Below the pieces are notes generated by a model. It had not been told where the DNA came from, made no database searches, and saw only the letters and a list, made by a program, of their open reading frames with translations. Shown in pieces: positions 7,430 to 15,077 of a stretch of 21,541 nucleotides of DNA. The first letter of the stretch is position 1. Each line of letters opens with the position of its first letter. The stretch is from Planctomycetota bacterium (GTDB taxonomy: Bacteria > Planctomycetota > Planctomycetia > Planctomycetales > Planctomycetaceae): positions 1 through 21,541 of the forward strand of contig JAEYWB010000175.1 of the NCBI GenBank assembly GCA_023429275.1. The letters are read 5' to 3'. The translations under genes and the position numbers were made by a program.

Positions 7430-7623
7430 GGTGCTTCTCCAGGTGGACTAGGGAACCGCCCATCGTACGGGATGGCGAAGGGAGACAGTATCGAGATGTC
7501 ACTTCGCAGCCGATCCGGAATTTTCCGGGCGGAGCAGACCGAGCGCCCAGGGAATCTTCCCGTACTCCTGGCCGTGGTCGTCGTCGGCGGCCACCCCTGG
7601 ATCAGAAACTGCAGCTCGGTCGT

Positions 7624-8907
7624 CTATGTCCGGTGGGACACGATCTGATCCATATCCGGCACATATCGAGTCCGCCGCCAATAGACGACCATCAGGACCA
7701 CCGTGGCGGTCGTCGCGGTGAGGTACATCGCAAGAAAACCGGTCTTCAGGATCAGGACTCCGAAAAGCGGCGAGCAGAGGAACGTCCCAAGCTCCATGCA
7801 GCCGAGGATGACAGTGGTTCCCGTCCCGCGGTACTGCTCCGGATAGGTGCCCGCTCCGAGTGACACGACTGACGGAAAGAGAAGGGCATGGGCGAAACCG
7901 GTCGCCAGCCCGGCCGGGATGAACTGCCAGCCGCGTGTGATCGGAATCAGCAGCAGGTAGGCCGCCACCTGACCGGAGAGGCCGATCAGGATCATCCGGT
8001 TCCGTCCAAGCCAGCGACTCCAGGTCCGGCTCAGAATGCGGAACGAGAAGGCGGCGACGGCATAGCTCGAGAAGAACAGCCGGAATCCCGACTCCGCTCC
8101 GAGCTGCTGGGCATAGCGAGTCAGAAACACCGTGGTGACCGAGAAGCCCATCCCCATCAGGAGAGCAACGAGCATCACCGGCCCCGGCCAGTAGCGGCGC
8201 AACAGGGTCGGCGCCAGCGGCGTGACGTCGGGAGTTTCGTAGTGGTCGTCGCGGGTCAGCCTCCAGACGAGGATGAGATAGGCGACACCGACGAACGCCG
8301 CGATCAAGAAGAGCGTGTGAAAGAAGTTCTCCGGATCGACGATCCACCGGCGGAGAAGAGTCTCCAGCTGCGCGCCGGCGATCATCCCCACGAAGCCGCT
8401 CGATCCGAGACTTCCGATCGCCTCTGTCCGCCGATGGTGCGGCACCTTGAGCTGGATATGCGCATTCGAGCCGACGAACATCACCGCCAGGCCGAGGGCG
8501 AACAGGAAACGGGCGAGGATGATGGTCGGGCCGACCTCTTCAATCGTCAGGAACAGGAGCGATCCCGTCGTGAAGCAGAGAGCCCCGGCCCCCCAGACCC
8601 GGCCAATTACGAACCGGTCCATCGCGGCCCCCAACACGAGCCGGCTCAGGAGCGCGCCGATCAGGCCGAGGTTCACGATCCAGCCGGTCGTCTCCTCCGA
8701 CCGACCGAGGAACTTCACGAAGTCCGCGAAGCGGTAGGACATCGTGTTCGCCGCCACGAGCATCATGTTCGCGGCGTACGCCATCCAGAACGCACCGGTG
8801 TAGATGCCTTCCTCGGCCGGTTCGGCGGGCGGAACCGCCGCGGGGGGGACCGCGGAAGGCGGAACCTCGGTAGACGTCAGCTCGGTGGGCATCAAAGTGT
8901 CAGTCAC
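7624..8907 (-). CDS. MFS (major facilitator superfamily) transporter
   Basis: 427 residues with about 12 hydrophobic segments beginning at ~40 (AFWMAYAANMMLVAANTMSY) and ending near 412. Between TM2 and TM3 is LVLGAAMDRFVIGRVWGAG, a version of the MFS G-x-x-x-D-R signature. The N-terminus (residues 15-33) is a short run of Val-Pro-Pro units (VPPSAVPPAAVPPAEPAEE), low complexity and presumably cytoplasmic. The start is uncertain: GTG at 8907 overlaps the hom stop by 8 bases (GTGACTGA), while ATG at 8892 leaves a 7-base gap; neither has a good Shine-Dalgarno. The close coupling to homoserine dehydrogenase hints at a link to aspartate-family amino acids, but the substrate cannot be read from the sequence. 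Confidence 0.85.
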   Translation of the reverse strand: MTDTLMPTELTSTEVPPSAVPPAAVPPAEPAEEGIYTGAFWMAYAANMMLVAANTMSYRFADFVKFLGRSEETTGWIVNLGLIGALLSRLVLGAAMDRFVIGRVWGAGALCFTTGSLLFLTIEEVGPTIILARFLFALGLAVMFVGSNAHIQLKVPHHRRTEAIGSLGSSGFVGMIAGAQLETLLRRWIVDPENFFHTLFLIAAFVGVAYLILVWRLTRDDHYETPDVTPLAPTLLRRYWPGPVMLVALLMGMGFSVTTVFLTRYAQQLGAESGFRLFFSSYAVAAFSFRILSRTWSRWLGRNRMILIGLSGQVAAYLLLIPITRGWQFIPAGLATGFAHALLFPSVVSLGAGTYPEQYRGTGTTVILGCMELGTFLCSPLFGVLILKTGFLAMYLTATTATVVLMVVYWRRTRYVPDMDQIVSHRT

Positions 8908-10210
8908 TCACGGCGAGACACTTCCAGTCTCCCTGCAGGCACGAGAGTTTTCGCAGGTCTTCGCTCGCCTTTCGGAGCTGACCTTCCAGGCAGCGGTGAG
9001 TCATGATCACCAGCGGCACCTTCGGTGAGGTCGCTCCGGACTCGACCTCCGGCGCCTCATGCTGGATGACCGAAGCGAGGCTGATCTGGTTGCGGCCGAG
9101 GACATCGGTGATGTCCGCCATGACATGCGGCTTGTCGAGCACGATGAACCGCAGGTAATACCGACGCCGGATCTCGTCGACCGGCTGAAGCGGGAAGGCG
9201 GGCTTCGACACGGAGAGCTCGAGCCGCGGGAACGTCAGCTGCGCGCGGCCGATGGCGACATCAACGAGGTCGGCGAGCACCGACGAGGCGGTCGGGAGCT
9301 GCCCCGCTCCCCGTCCCGAATAGACGGTCCGCCCGACGGCATCTCCGTCGAGCGTCACGATGTTGTAAGGACCGTCGGTCTGGGCGATCGGGTTCTCGCG
9401 GCGGATGAGCGTCGGCTGGACGTGCATCTCGAGCCGGTCGGCGACGAGCTTGGCCGTCGCCAGCAGCTTGATCCGGTAGCCGAGTTCGTCGGCATATTTC
9501 AGGTCGACCAGTTCGAGCGTATCGATCCCGCGAACGATGAATTCCGAGGGAGTCGCCCGGACACCGAAAGCAAGCTGAGCGAGCAGCGAGAGCTTCTGGG
9601 CGGCATCGGTCCCGTCGACATCCATCGACGGGTCCGCTTCGGCATATCCGAGCTCCTGCGCCTTGCGGACGGTCGATTTGTAGTCCGCCCCTTTCTGGAA
9701 CATCTCGGTCAGGATGAAATTGCTCGTCCCGTTCAGGATCGCCCGGATCTCGATCACCTGGTTGGCCGTCATCGCCGCCGCGAGGACGTGAATGATCGGG
9801 ATTCCCCCCGCCACCGCCGCCTCGAAGACGATCGCCCTGTCTGCCTGCCGGGCCGCGGCGAAGAGTTCCGGCCCATGTTCGCAGAGGAGCGCCTTGTTGG
9901 CGGTGACGACATGCTTCCCGGACTGGAGAGCCGCGAGAATGATTTCCCGTGCGGGACGGAGTCCGCCGATCAGCTCGACGACGACGTCCACCTCCGGATC
10001 CCGGGCGACCGCCATGGCGTCGGTGGTCATCATCTCCGTGGGGACGGTGAAATCGCGCGGCTTCTGGAGATCTCGAACAGCGACCCGCGTGAGCTCGACG
10101 CGCCGTCCCGTCCGCTGCTCCATACGGGACGAATGTTCACGCAAGATGCGGGCAACCCCCGCACCGACGTTACCCAACCCGATCAACCCGACACGCAGCG
10201 GGGCACTCAT
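8900..10210 (-). CDS. hom: homoserine dehydrogenase (with C-terminal ACT domain)
   Basis: 436 residues. It reduces aspartate semialdehyde to homoserine, the branch to threonine and methionine. The N-terminal NAD(P)-binding domain starts LRVGLIGLGNVGAGVARIL (GxGxxG at 11-16), followed by VVELIGG (77-83) and VTANKALL (102-109). The catalytic domain has LNGTSNFILTEM (159-170) and the signature LGYAEADPSMDVDGTDAAQK, with catalytic Lys206 and Glu191. Residues ~351-436 form an ACT domain (YYLRFIVLDKPHVMADITDV), the usual site of threonine feedback inhibition. The ATG at 10210 was chosen by the family N-terminus; a longer open frame to 10765 runs antisense through rpmF. GAGGATC lies about 5-11 bases upstream. 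Monofunctional: no aspartokinase domain is attached. Confidence 0.96.
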   Translation of the reverse strand: MSAPLRVGLIGLGNVGAGVARILREHSSRMEQRTGRRVELTRVAVRDLQKPRDFTVPTEMMTTDAMAVARDPEVDVVVELIGGLRPAREIILAALQSGKHVVTANKALLCEHGPELFAAARQADRAIVFEAAVAGGIPIIHVLAAAMTANQVIEIRAILNGTSNFILTEMFQKGADYKSTVRKAQELGYAEADPSMDVDGTDAAQKLSLLAQLAFGVRATPSEFIVRGIDTLELVDLKYADELGYRIKLLATAKLVADRLEMHVQPTLIRRENPIAQTDGPYNIVTLDGDAVGRTVYSGRGAGQLPTASSVLADLVDVAIGRAQLTFPRLELSVSKPAFPLQPVDEIRRRYYLRFIVLDKPHVMADITDVLGRNQISLASVIQHEAPEVESGATSPKVPLVIMTHRCLEGQLRKASEDLRKLSCLQGDWKCLAVSD

Positions 10211-10428
10211 GCCTGATCCTCTATCCTCATCCTCGAGCCGGGGCTCCGCCCTGGACCCAGGCCGCCCTCGGGACGACGAATTGCGCACAGGACGCAATGC
10301 CGGCCGGAAGTTCTTGCGGAGGTGAGAAGTTGACCATTTGTGGAAGAGAAGTCCAATCAGTTCGCGCGATTCACGAACGGAACCACCGCAGGACCGGCTG
10401 CCGCAACGGTCGGAACGGGCGCGACGTA

Positions 10429-10445
10429 ACTTCCAGAACGGAAGT
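10429..10445. promoter_or_regulatory. inverted repeat upstream of the rpmF promoter
   Basis: ACTTCC-AGAAC-GGAAGT: a perfect 6-bp inverted repeat with a 5-base centre, ending 8 bases before the -35 box. GTAAC (10426) and GTTAC (10448) sit just outside it. The position suits an activator site; function is inferred. Confidence 0.35.
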
Positions 10446-10453
10446 CTGTTACC

Positions 10454-10483
10454 TTGACAGTCGAATTTCCCGTCCCGTACCAT
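10454..10483 (+). promoter_or_regulatory. sigma70-type promoter for rpmF-plsX
   Basis: A perfect -35 hexamer TTGACA (10454-10459), an 18-base spacer and TACCAT (10478-10483), which matches TATAAT at four of six positions including TA...T. The predicted transcript starts near 10490, about 78 bases before the rpmF ATG. This is the best promoter-like match I saw in the window. Confidence 0.6.
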
Positions 10484-10502
10484 CCTCGATCCAAAATCGA
10501 GG
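10484..10502 (+). promoter_or_regulatory. inverted repeat at the predicted rpmF transcription start
   Basis: CCTCGAT-CCAAA-ATCGAGG: a perfect 7-bp inverted repeat with a 5-base loop directly after the -10 box. On DNA it could be a repressor operator covering the start; in RNA, a 5' stem-loop. Which one applies cannot be decided here. Confidence 0.45.
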
Positions 10503-10567
10503 CCTTGGAGCCTTCCGCGACGACAAAGATGTGGTCCGTCGCGAGCCCGTGAGACAGGATTAGAGTC

Positions 10568-10747
10568 ATGGCAGTTCCCAAGAGACGGAAGTCGAAGTCT
10601 CGCCGAAACATGCGGCGCAGCCACGATGGCGTTAAGCCGATGAAACTGGAATACTGTTCGCAGTGCGGCACCGCACGGCCGTCGCATGTGGTTTGTCCCA
10701 ACTGCGGGTTCTACCACGGCCGGGTGCTCGTCACGCCTGAGGAATGA
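10568..10747 (+). CDS. rpmF: 50S ribosomal protein L32
   Basis: 59 residues. Starts MAVPKRRKSKSRRNMRRSHD, the typical basic L32 N-terminus, and carries two CxxC pairs (CSQC at about 30-33 and CPNC at about 43-46) forming the zinc ribbon of the zinc-binding form of L32. It ends NCGFYHGRVLVTPEE. It is a structural protein of the large ribosomal subunit. The gene overlaps plsX by four bases (ATGA), the familiar rpmF-plsX arrangement that ties ribosome and membrane lipid synthesis. The ribosome binding site is weak (AGGA about 8 bases upstream). Confidence 0.96.
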   Translation: MAVPKRRKSKSRRNMRRSHDGVKPMKLEYCSQCGTARPSHVVCPNCGFYHGRVLVTPEE

Positions 10748-11742
10748 CCGCGATGCGGATCGCACTGGATGCGATGGGGGGCGATTTCGCCCCGAAGATC
10801 AACGTGGACGGAGCGATCGAGGCGCTGCGGGGGAGTCCCGACCTCGAGCTCCTCCTCGTCGGCGACCAGTCGCAGATCGAAGCCCAGCTGACGGATGCGG
10901 GTTATTCCGGCGAACGACTGTCGATCGTCCACTCCGATTCTCACATCGGAATGGACGAGAAACCGATGGACGCGCTCCGGAAGAAGCCGGGCTGCTCCAT
11001 CGCCACGTGCTGGAAACTGATGGCCGAGAAGGCCGTGGACGCCGTCGTCAGTGCCGGCCACACCGGCGGGGTGGTCGCTTCGGGCCTTCAAACCAAGCTG
11101 TTCCTCAAGGGGGTCAAGCGACCCGGGATCGCAGTCGTCCTCCCGACGCTGCAGGGCCGCGCCGTCCTGATGGATGTCGGAGCGAACCCCGGTGCCCGGG
11201 CGGAGCACCTGCACCAGTACGCCATCATGGGCGCGATCTTCGCCCGCGACGTCCTCGGTATCGAGAATCCCCGTTACGGCCTGATGAACATCGGGAGCGA
11301 AGAGGGGAAGGGAACCGAGGCAGTCCTCGAGACGCATGATCTCATCTCCCGCTCGAACATGCCTGGCCAGTATGTCGGCAACGTCGAAGGGCGGGGCCTC
11401 TACCTCGGTGAGGCGGACGTCATCATCTGTGAAGGCTTTGTCGGAAACGTCGTCCTCAAGGTCAGCGAGGGGATGGCGTCGATGATGATGAAGACGATCT
11501 CGACGAGTGTCCTCGAGTCACTCGAAAACGAGAAAACGCACGCCCAGAAGGCGTTTCACGGGCTGAAGAAGCGGTTCGAGTACAACGAAGTCGGCGGAGC
11601 ACCGCTGCTGGGCGTGGATGGCATCTGCATGATCTGCCACGGCTCGAGCGACGCCCGCGCGATCCGCAGTGCTCTCTCGACCGCCGCAATGCTTCACGAG
11701 AAGAAGATCAACTCGAAGATCGTCGAACACCTCGGCACCTGA
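10744..11742 (+). CDS. plsX: phosphate acyltransferase PlsX (acyl-ACP:phosphate transacylase)
   Basis: 332 residues. It makes acyl-phosphate from acyl-ACP for phosphatidic acid synthesis; a peripheral membrane enzyme. Family motifs in order: MRIALDAMGGDFAP at the start, SAGHTGGVVASG, MDVGANPGARAEHLHQYAIM, LMNIGSEEGKGTEAV, CEGFVGNVVLKVSEGM and GGAPLLGVDGICMICHGSSD. ATG 10744 overlaps the rpmF stop (ATGA), indicating translational coupling; a second ATG three codons on (10753) would also fit the family start. Unlike many bacteria, no fabH, fabD or fabG follows; nadB is next after 184 bases. Confidence 0.96.
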   Translation: MTAMRIALDAMGGDFAPKINVDGAIEALRGSPDLELLLVGDQSQIEAQLTDAGYSGERLSIVHSDSHIGMDEKPMDALRKKPGCSIATCWKLMAEKAVDAVVSAGHTGGVVASGLQTKLFLKGVKRPGIAVVLPTLQGRAVLMDVGANPGARAEHLHQYAIMGAIFARDVLGIENPRYGLMNIGSEEGKGTEAVLETHDLISRSNMPGQYVGNVEGRGLYLGEADVIICEGFVGNVVLKVSEGMASMMMKTISTSVLESLENEKTHAQKAFHGLKKRFEYNEVGGAPLLGVDGICMICHGSSDARAIRSALSTAAMLHEKKINSKIVEHLGT

Positions 11743-11829
11743 GAATCTCTTCAACTCGGAACTCTCCAGGCTCATTTCCGGGGCAAGTGCAGTCGCGCTG
11801 CCGCGCGAAATTGCCAGGGACACGGTACG

Positions 11830-11839
11830 CTGACGTCAG
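11830..11839. promoter_or_regulatory. 10-base palindrome upstream of nadB
   Basis: CTGACGTCAG is a perfect palindrome about 90 bases before the nadB start. No matching -35/-10 pair is evident beside it. Possible operator half-sites, but one 10-base palindrome could occur by chance. Confidence 0.2.
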
Positions 11840-11926
11840 TGTTCCGCAGGGCCGAATTCCCCTTCCCCGGAGGCTGCGTTCCACCCCGGGAACGCCGTCG
11901 CCCGCTGACGCAGCAAGACGAATCCC

Positions 11927-13558
11927 GTGCCGCGACTGACCTACTCTCCCCGGCATCGCTATCTCGTCCGGTTCGAGCCGAAGCGCGTCCCTCACATGTT
12001 CACCGACGTCCTGATCATTGGATCGGGAATCGCCGGCATCCGGGCGGCCCTCGAGGTCGATCCGCGGCTTCGCGTCGTGATGATCACGAAAGACCGCGTC
12101 GACCTCTCCAGCAGCGCCTGGGCGCAAGGGGGAATCGCCGGCGTGCTCGACCCCGATGATGACGTTCGCAACCACGCGGCCGACACACTCGTGGCGGGAG
12201 CGGGCATGTGCGATCGGCCGGTCGTCGATGCGGTCGTCAACGCCGCTCCGAGCCTGATTCGCGAACTCGCCGCCATCGGCGCGAAGTTCGATCAGCACAA
12301 CGGGGAACTGTCGCTGACGCTCGAAGGGGGACACAGCCACCCCCGCATCGCCCACGCTCTCGGAGATGCGACCGGCAAAGAGGTCATGCGAGCCCTCATC
12401 AATGCAGTCCGGGGAGCCAGCTGGACCGAGATGTGGGAACAGACCTTCACGATCGACCTGCTGACCGACGGAGGTCACTGCCGGGGGGCGATCGTCTGGA
12501 ACAAGGAGCACGGAAAGACGATCGTCTGGGCGAAACAGACGATCCTCTGCACCGGCGGCGCGGGTCGGCTCTTCCGCGAAACGACGAACCCCGACATCGC
12601 CACGGCCGACGGCCACGCCCTCGGCTTCCGCGCGGGGGCGCAGGTCCGGGACATGGAGATGATGCAATTTCATCCCACCGTCCTCTACATCGCCGGCGGT
12701 GCGCGGCATCTCATTTCGGAAGCGGTTCGCGGCGAAGGGGCCTACCTGGTCGACTCCCGCGGCCACCGGTTCATGCCGGACTACGATGCGCGTGCCGAGC
12801 TCGCCCCCCGCGACATCGTCAGCCGCGCCATCACGGACCAGATGGAGAAGACCCGGCACTCGTGCGTCTACCTCGACCTGAGGCATCTCCCCGACGCCCG
12901 GATTGCCGAGCGGTTCCCGCACATCGCCGAGGTCTGTCGCGAGTTCGGCCTCAACCTGGCCGAGGACCTGATTCCCGTGCGGCCAGGCGCTCACTACATG
13001 ATCGGCGGGCTGTCCGTCGATCTCGAAGCCCGGACGACCCTCCCGGGGCTCTGGGCTGCCGGAGAAGTGACGTCGAGCGGCCTTCACGGCGCAAACCGGC
13101 TCGCGTCGAACAGCCTGCTGGAAGGGCTCTACTTCGGACTCCGGGCGGGGCGGGGTGCGTCGAACGCCGCGCTCGAAATTCCCGACAGCTTCGAAGCCCT
13201 TCCGCTCGTGTCCGACTGGCCGCGATCGGCAAAGGACGAAGAACCTCTCAATCTGACCGACCTGCAGAACTCGCTCAGCAGCATCATGTGGCGGAACGTC
13301 GGCATCCGCCGTGACGAAGCAGGACTGAAAGAGGCGCTGGAGCAGGTCGACTTCTGGGACCGGTACGTCTCTCAGCGCGAGTTCAGCTCCGTGGCGGGAT
13401 GGGAGCTCCAGAACATGCTGCTTGTCGCCCGCCTGATGATCGAGTCCGCTCTCGCCCGCCGGGAGAGCCGCGGCGTCCATTACCGCAGTGACTGCCCGGC
13501 GACCACCGAATCGGACTCCGAACGGGTGGAGTTCGACAATTCTTCGATGCGTGGATAG
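11927..13558 (+). CDS. nadB: L-aspartate oxidase
   Basis: 543 residues. A flavoenzyme that oxidises L-aspartate to iminoaspartate, the first step of de novo NAD synthesis. FAD-binding GSGIAGIRAA begins at residue 32, SSSAWAQGGIAGV at 61, then GGAGRLFRETTNP, MEMMQFHPTVLY and GEVTSSGLHGANRLASNSL. His356 (HYMIGGLSVD) and Arg391 (GANRLAS) are 35 residues apart, as are His351 and Arg386 in the E. coli active site, which separates it from fumarate/succinate flavoproteins. The start is GTG 11927, giving a 23-residue N-terminal extension (MPRLTYSPRHRYLVRFEPKR); ATG 11996 gives the usual family start. Neither has a good ribosome binding site. I prefer GTG because I remember similar RYLV-x-F-x-P extensions in planctomycete NadB. 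No nadA or nadC is adjacent. Confidence 0.93.
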   Translation: MPRLTYSPRHRYLVRFEPKRVPHMFTDVLIIGSGIAGIRAALEVDPRLRVVMITKDRVDLSSSAWAQGGIAGVLDPDDDVRNHAADTLVAGAGMCDRPVVDAVVNAAPSLIRELAAIGAKFDQHNGELSLTLEGGHSHPRIAHALGDATGKEVMRALINAVRGASWTEMWEQTFTIDLLTDGGHCRGAIVWNKEHGKTIVWAKQTILCTGGAGRLFRETTNPDIATADGHALGFRAGAQVRDMEMMQFHPTVLYIAGGARHLISEAVRGEGAYLVDSRGHRFMPDYDARAELAPRDIVSRAITDQMEKTRHSCVYLDLRHLPDARIAERFPHIAEVCREFGLNLAEDLIPVRPGAHYMIGGLSVDLEARTTLPGLWAAGEVTSSGLHGANRLASNSLLEGLYFGLRAGRGASNAALEIPDSFEALPLVSDWPRSAKDEEPLNLTDLQNSLSSIMWRNVGIRRDEAGLKEALEQVDFWDRYVSQREFSSVAGWELQNMLLVARLMIESALARRESRGVHYRSDCPATTESDSERVEFDNSSMRG

Positions 13559-13564
13559 GGGACG

Positions 13565-13606
13565 GCTGGTCGTGGGCCGGGGAGGCTGTCGCATCACGTG
13601 ACCAGC
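13565..13606 (+). terminator. stem-loop after nadB, possible terminator
   Basis: GCTGGTC (13565-13571) pairs with GACCAGC (13600-13606), and the stem can extend by three more pairs including two wobbles. The loop is about 22 bases and there is no T-tract, so termination by this structure is uncertain. It starts 7 bases after the nadB stop. Confidence 0.3.
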
Positions 13607-13750
13607 GCCGTCCTGCTGGCGACCCGCTACCAACTCTCCATTTTCTTTGTAAAACCCGCATCCCGCTTTCCGTATTGCCGACAGGTTTCGTCACCACCGC
13701 GCGGTCGGTCCGCCCGCACTCCGCGCGGAGTCACTGCCGGAAGGTGCGCC

Positions 13751-14578
13751 ATGAACCGTCGATTTCTGTTGGCACTGGGAGTCTCGTTCCTGTCGTTCAC
13801 GGTCTGCGGGGCAGCGGAGAGGCGAAAGCCGATCACGCAGCCGAAGTACGATCCCTCCGCTCCGCGGGTCGAGTTCTTCGATGGTCTCGACAATCAGTCG
13901 ATCGAAGCGGAGCTCCGCCCCAGGAACGAGTTCGGCGGCAACGTCTTCATCCGCAACCTGACCGACGAGCCGATCACTGTTGTCCTGCCCGACGCGGTTG
14001 TCGGTCTGCACGTCCATCCCCAGGGCTTCCTCAACCAGGGGAACCAGGGATTTCAGAACGGGGCGAACCAGGGGCAGGGGTTCGGGGGAGGGCAAAACCA
14101 GGCGGTCTCCGGCGCTTTCGGCGGGCCGGGCGGGTCGGGAATCGGTCCTAACGGCGGCCAGCAGAACTTCTTCTCGATTCCTGCGGCGGCAACGGTCCGG
14201 CTGCCGTTCCAGTCCGTCTGTCTCGAGCACGGCAAGACGACGCCGACGCCACGGAATTCCTACCGGCTCGTGCGCACGGAAGAGTACAGCGACAAGCCCG
14301 AGTTGAAGCTGATCTCCCGCGCGATCGCCGAAGGAAAGCTCGATCGACAGACGATCCAGGCGGCCGCGTGGCACATCACCTCCGACATGAGCTGGGAAGA
14401 TCTAGCGTCGAAGAAGTTCGATCGCGCTGCGGCGGCCAACACGCCGTACTTCACGAAGAGCCAGCTCGCCGCCGCCCGGGAACTCGTCTCCCGTGCCACC
14501 AAACAGCCGGGGGGGACAGTGCAGACGGCACAGCAGAAGCCGGCCCCTTCCGTGCGGTCATCCGCCAGTCCTGAGTGA
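13751..14578 (+). CDS. secreted protein of unknown function with Gly/Gln/Asn-rich insert
   Basis: 275 residues; I cannot name a function. Residues 1-22 are a signal peptide (MNRRFLLALGVSFLSFTVCG, cut probably near Ala-Ala-Glu). Residues ~57-92 (NVFIRNLTDEPITVVLPDAV) and ~147-174 (RLPFQSVCLEHGKTTPTPR then YRLV) read as two halves of one beta domain, split by a low-complexity segment (~92-139) rich in Gly, Gln and Asn. The C-terminal part has TIQAAAWHITSDMSWEDLAS (201-220) and TPYFTKSQLAAARELVSRA, which I recall from planctomycete exported proteins of unknown role. The ATG at 13751 is supported by GGAAGGTG about 6 bases upstream and by the signal peptide. Convergent with the thioesterase gene, 20 bases apart. 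Confidence 0.75.
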   Translation: MNRRFLLALGVSFLSFTVCGAAERRKPITQPKYDPSAPRVEFFDGLDNQSIEAELRPRNEFGGNVFIRNLTDEPITVVLPDAVVGLHVHPQGFLNQGNQGFQNGANQGQGFGGGQNQAVSGAFGGPGGSGIGPNGGQQNFFSIPAAATVRLPFQSVCLEHGKTTPTPRNSYRLVRTEEYSDKPELKLISRAIAEGKLDRQTIQAAAWHITSDMSWEDLASKKFDRAAAANTPYFTKSQLAAARELVSRATKQPGGTVQTAQQKPAPSVRSSASPE

Positions 14579-14598
14579 ATGCGGCGACCAGTCCGACG

Positions 14599-15027
14599 TT
14601 ACTCCGGCGGCGGCGCCTGATCGGGGAGAGCCTCAGGGAATCCATAGAGGATCTCCGGGGTGATCCGCTGGACCTGTCCCTGTCGGTCGACGCAGGCCAG
14701 CACGCTGCGGCCCGTCGCGATGAGCGTCGAGCCGCGCGCCAGCTCATAGCTGTGCTCCAGCTTGGCGGGCGTCACCCGATCGATCCGCGTCTTGAGCGTC
14801 AGAAGGTCGTCGTACCGCGCCGGGCTCTTGAACGAGCATTCCAGCTTGGCCACGACGAAGTAGAACCCTCTCTCCTCGACGATCCGGTAGTTCCCCCCCT
14901 GAGCGCGGAACAGCTCCGTCCGCCCCATCTCGAAGTAGATGAAAAACCTGGCGTGGTGCAGAAAACCCATCGCGTCGGTCTCGCTGTACCGGACGCGAAT
15001 CTCGATGGAATGCTCTTGAACGGTCAT
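14599..15027 (-). CDS. acyl-CoA thioesterase, YbgC/4-hydroxybenzoyl-CoA thioesterase (hotdog) family
   Basis: 142 residues, one hotdog domain. The N-terminal motif VRYSETDAMGFLHHARFFIYFEMGRTEL (here split: VRYSETDAMGFLHH at 12-25, then FEMGRTEL) contains the family's catalytic Asp18 in ETDAMG. Further family features are GFYFVVAKLECSFKSPARYD and ITPEILYGFPEAL at the C-terminus. It probably hydrolyses acyl-CoA or acyl-ACP thioesters; the substrate is not predictable. The tol-pal genes that often accompany ybgC are absent here. It lies 50 bases downstream of the proline dehydrogenase-like gene on the same strand, so the two may be co-transcribed. No convincing Shine-Dalgarno precedes the ATG. 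Confidence 0.88.
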   Translation of the reverse strand: MTVQEHSIEIRVRYSETDAMGFLHHARFFIYFEMGRTELFRAQGGNYRIVEERGFYFVVAKLECSFKSPARYDDLLTLKTRIDRVTPAKLEHSYELARGSTLIATGRSVLACVDRQGQVQRITPEILYGFPEALPDQAPPPE

Positions 15028-15077
15028 CGGAAGAACTGGACGGGAGTTCGATCGGGACAGACGTTTCCGGCACCGGC

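Larger units (their letters stand above)
10211..10567. other. intergenic control region between hom and rpmF
   Basis: This is the only gene-free stretch over 300 bases. It separates two divergent transcription units. The hom-proximal half (to about 10420) shows nothing I can assign beyond the hom ribosome binding site. The rpmF-proximal half has a promoter-like pair at 10454-10483 and two perfect inverted repeats on either side of it. Confidence 0.6.

Noticed and set aside
7546..7623. Possible terminator after the MFS gene on the minus strand
   Set aside because: I found only short imperfect stems and no T-tract in this spacer; a 5-bp CCGGA/TCCGG hairpin near 7516-7529 is too small to call.
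7888..9006. 372-codon plus-strand frame opposite the MFS gene
   Set aside because: Extremely polar Arg/Glu/Asp-rich translation, the expected antisense reading of a membrane protein gene with GC-rich third positions.
10357..10701. 114-codon minus-strand frame across the hom-rpmF spacer and rpmF
   Set aside because: Overlaps rpmF antisense and the promoter region, and has no ribosome binding site or family resemblance that I can see.
11708..13633. 641-codon minus-strand frame opposite nadB
   Set aside because: Antisense to clear L-aspartate oxidase motifs; no recognisable domain of its own.
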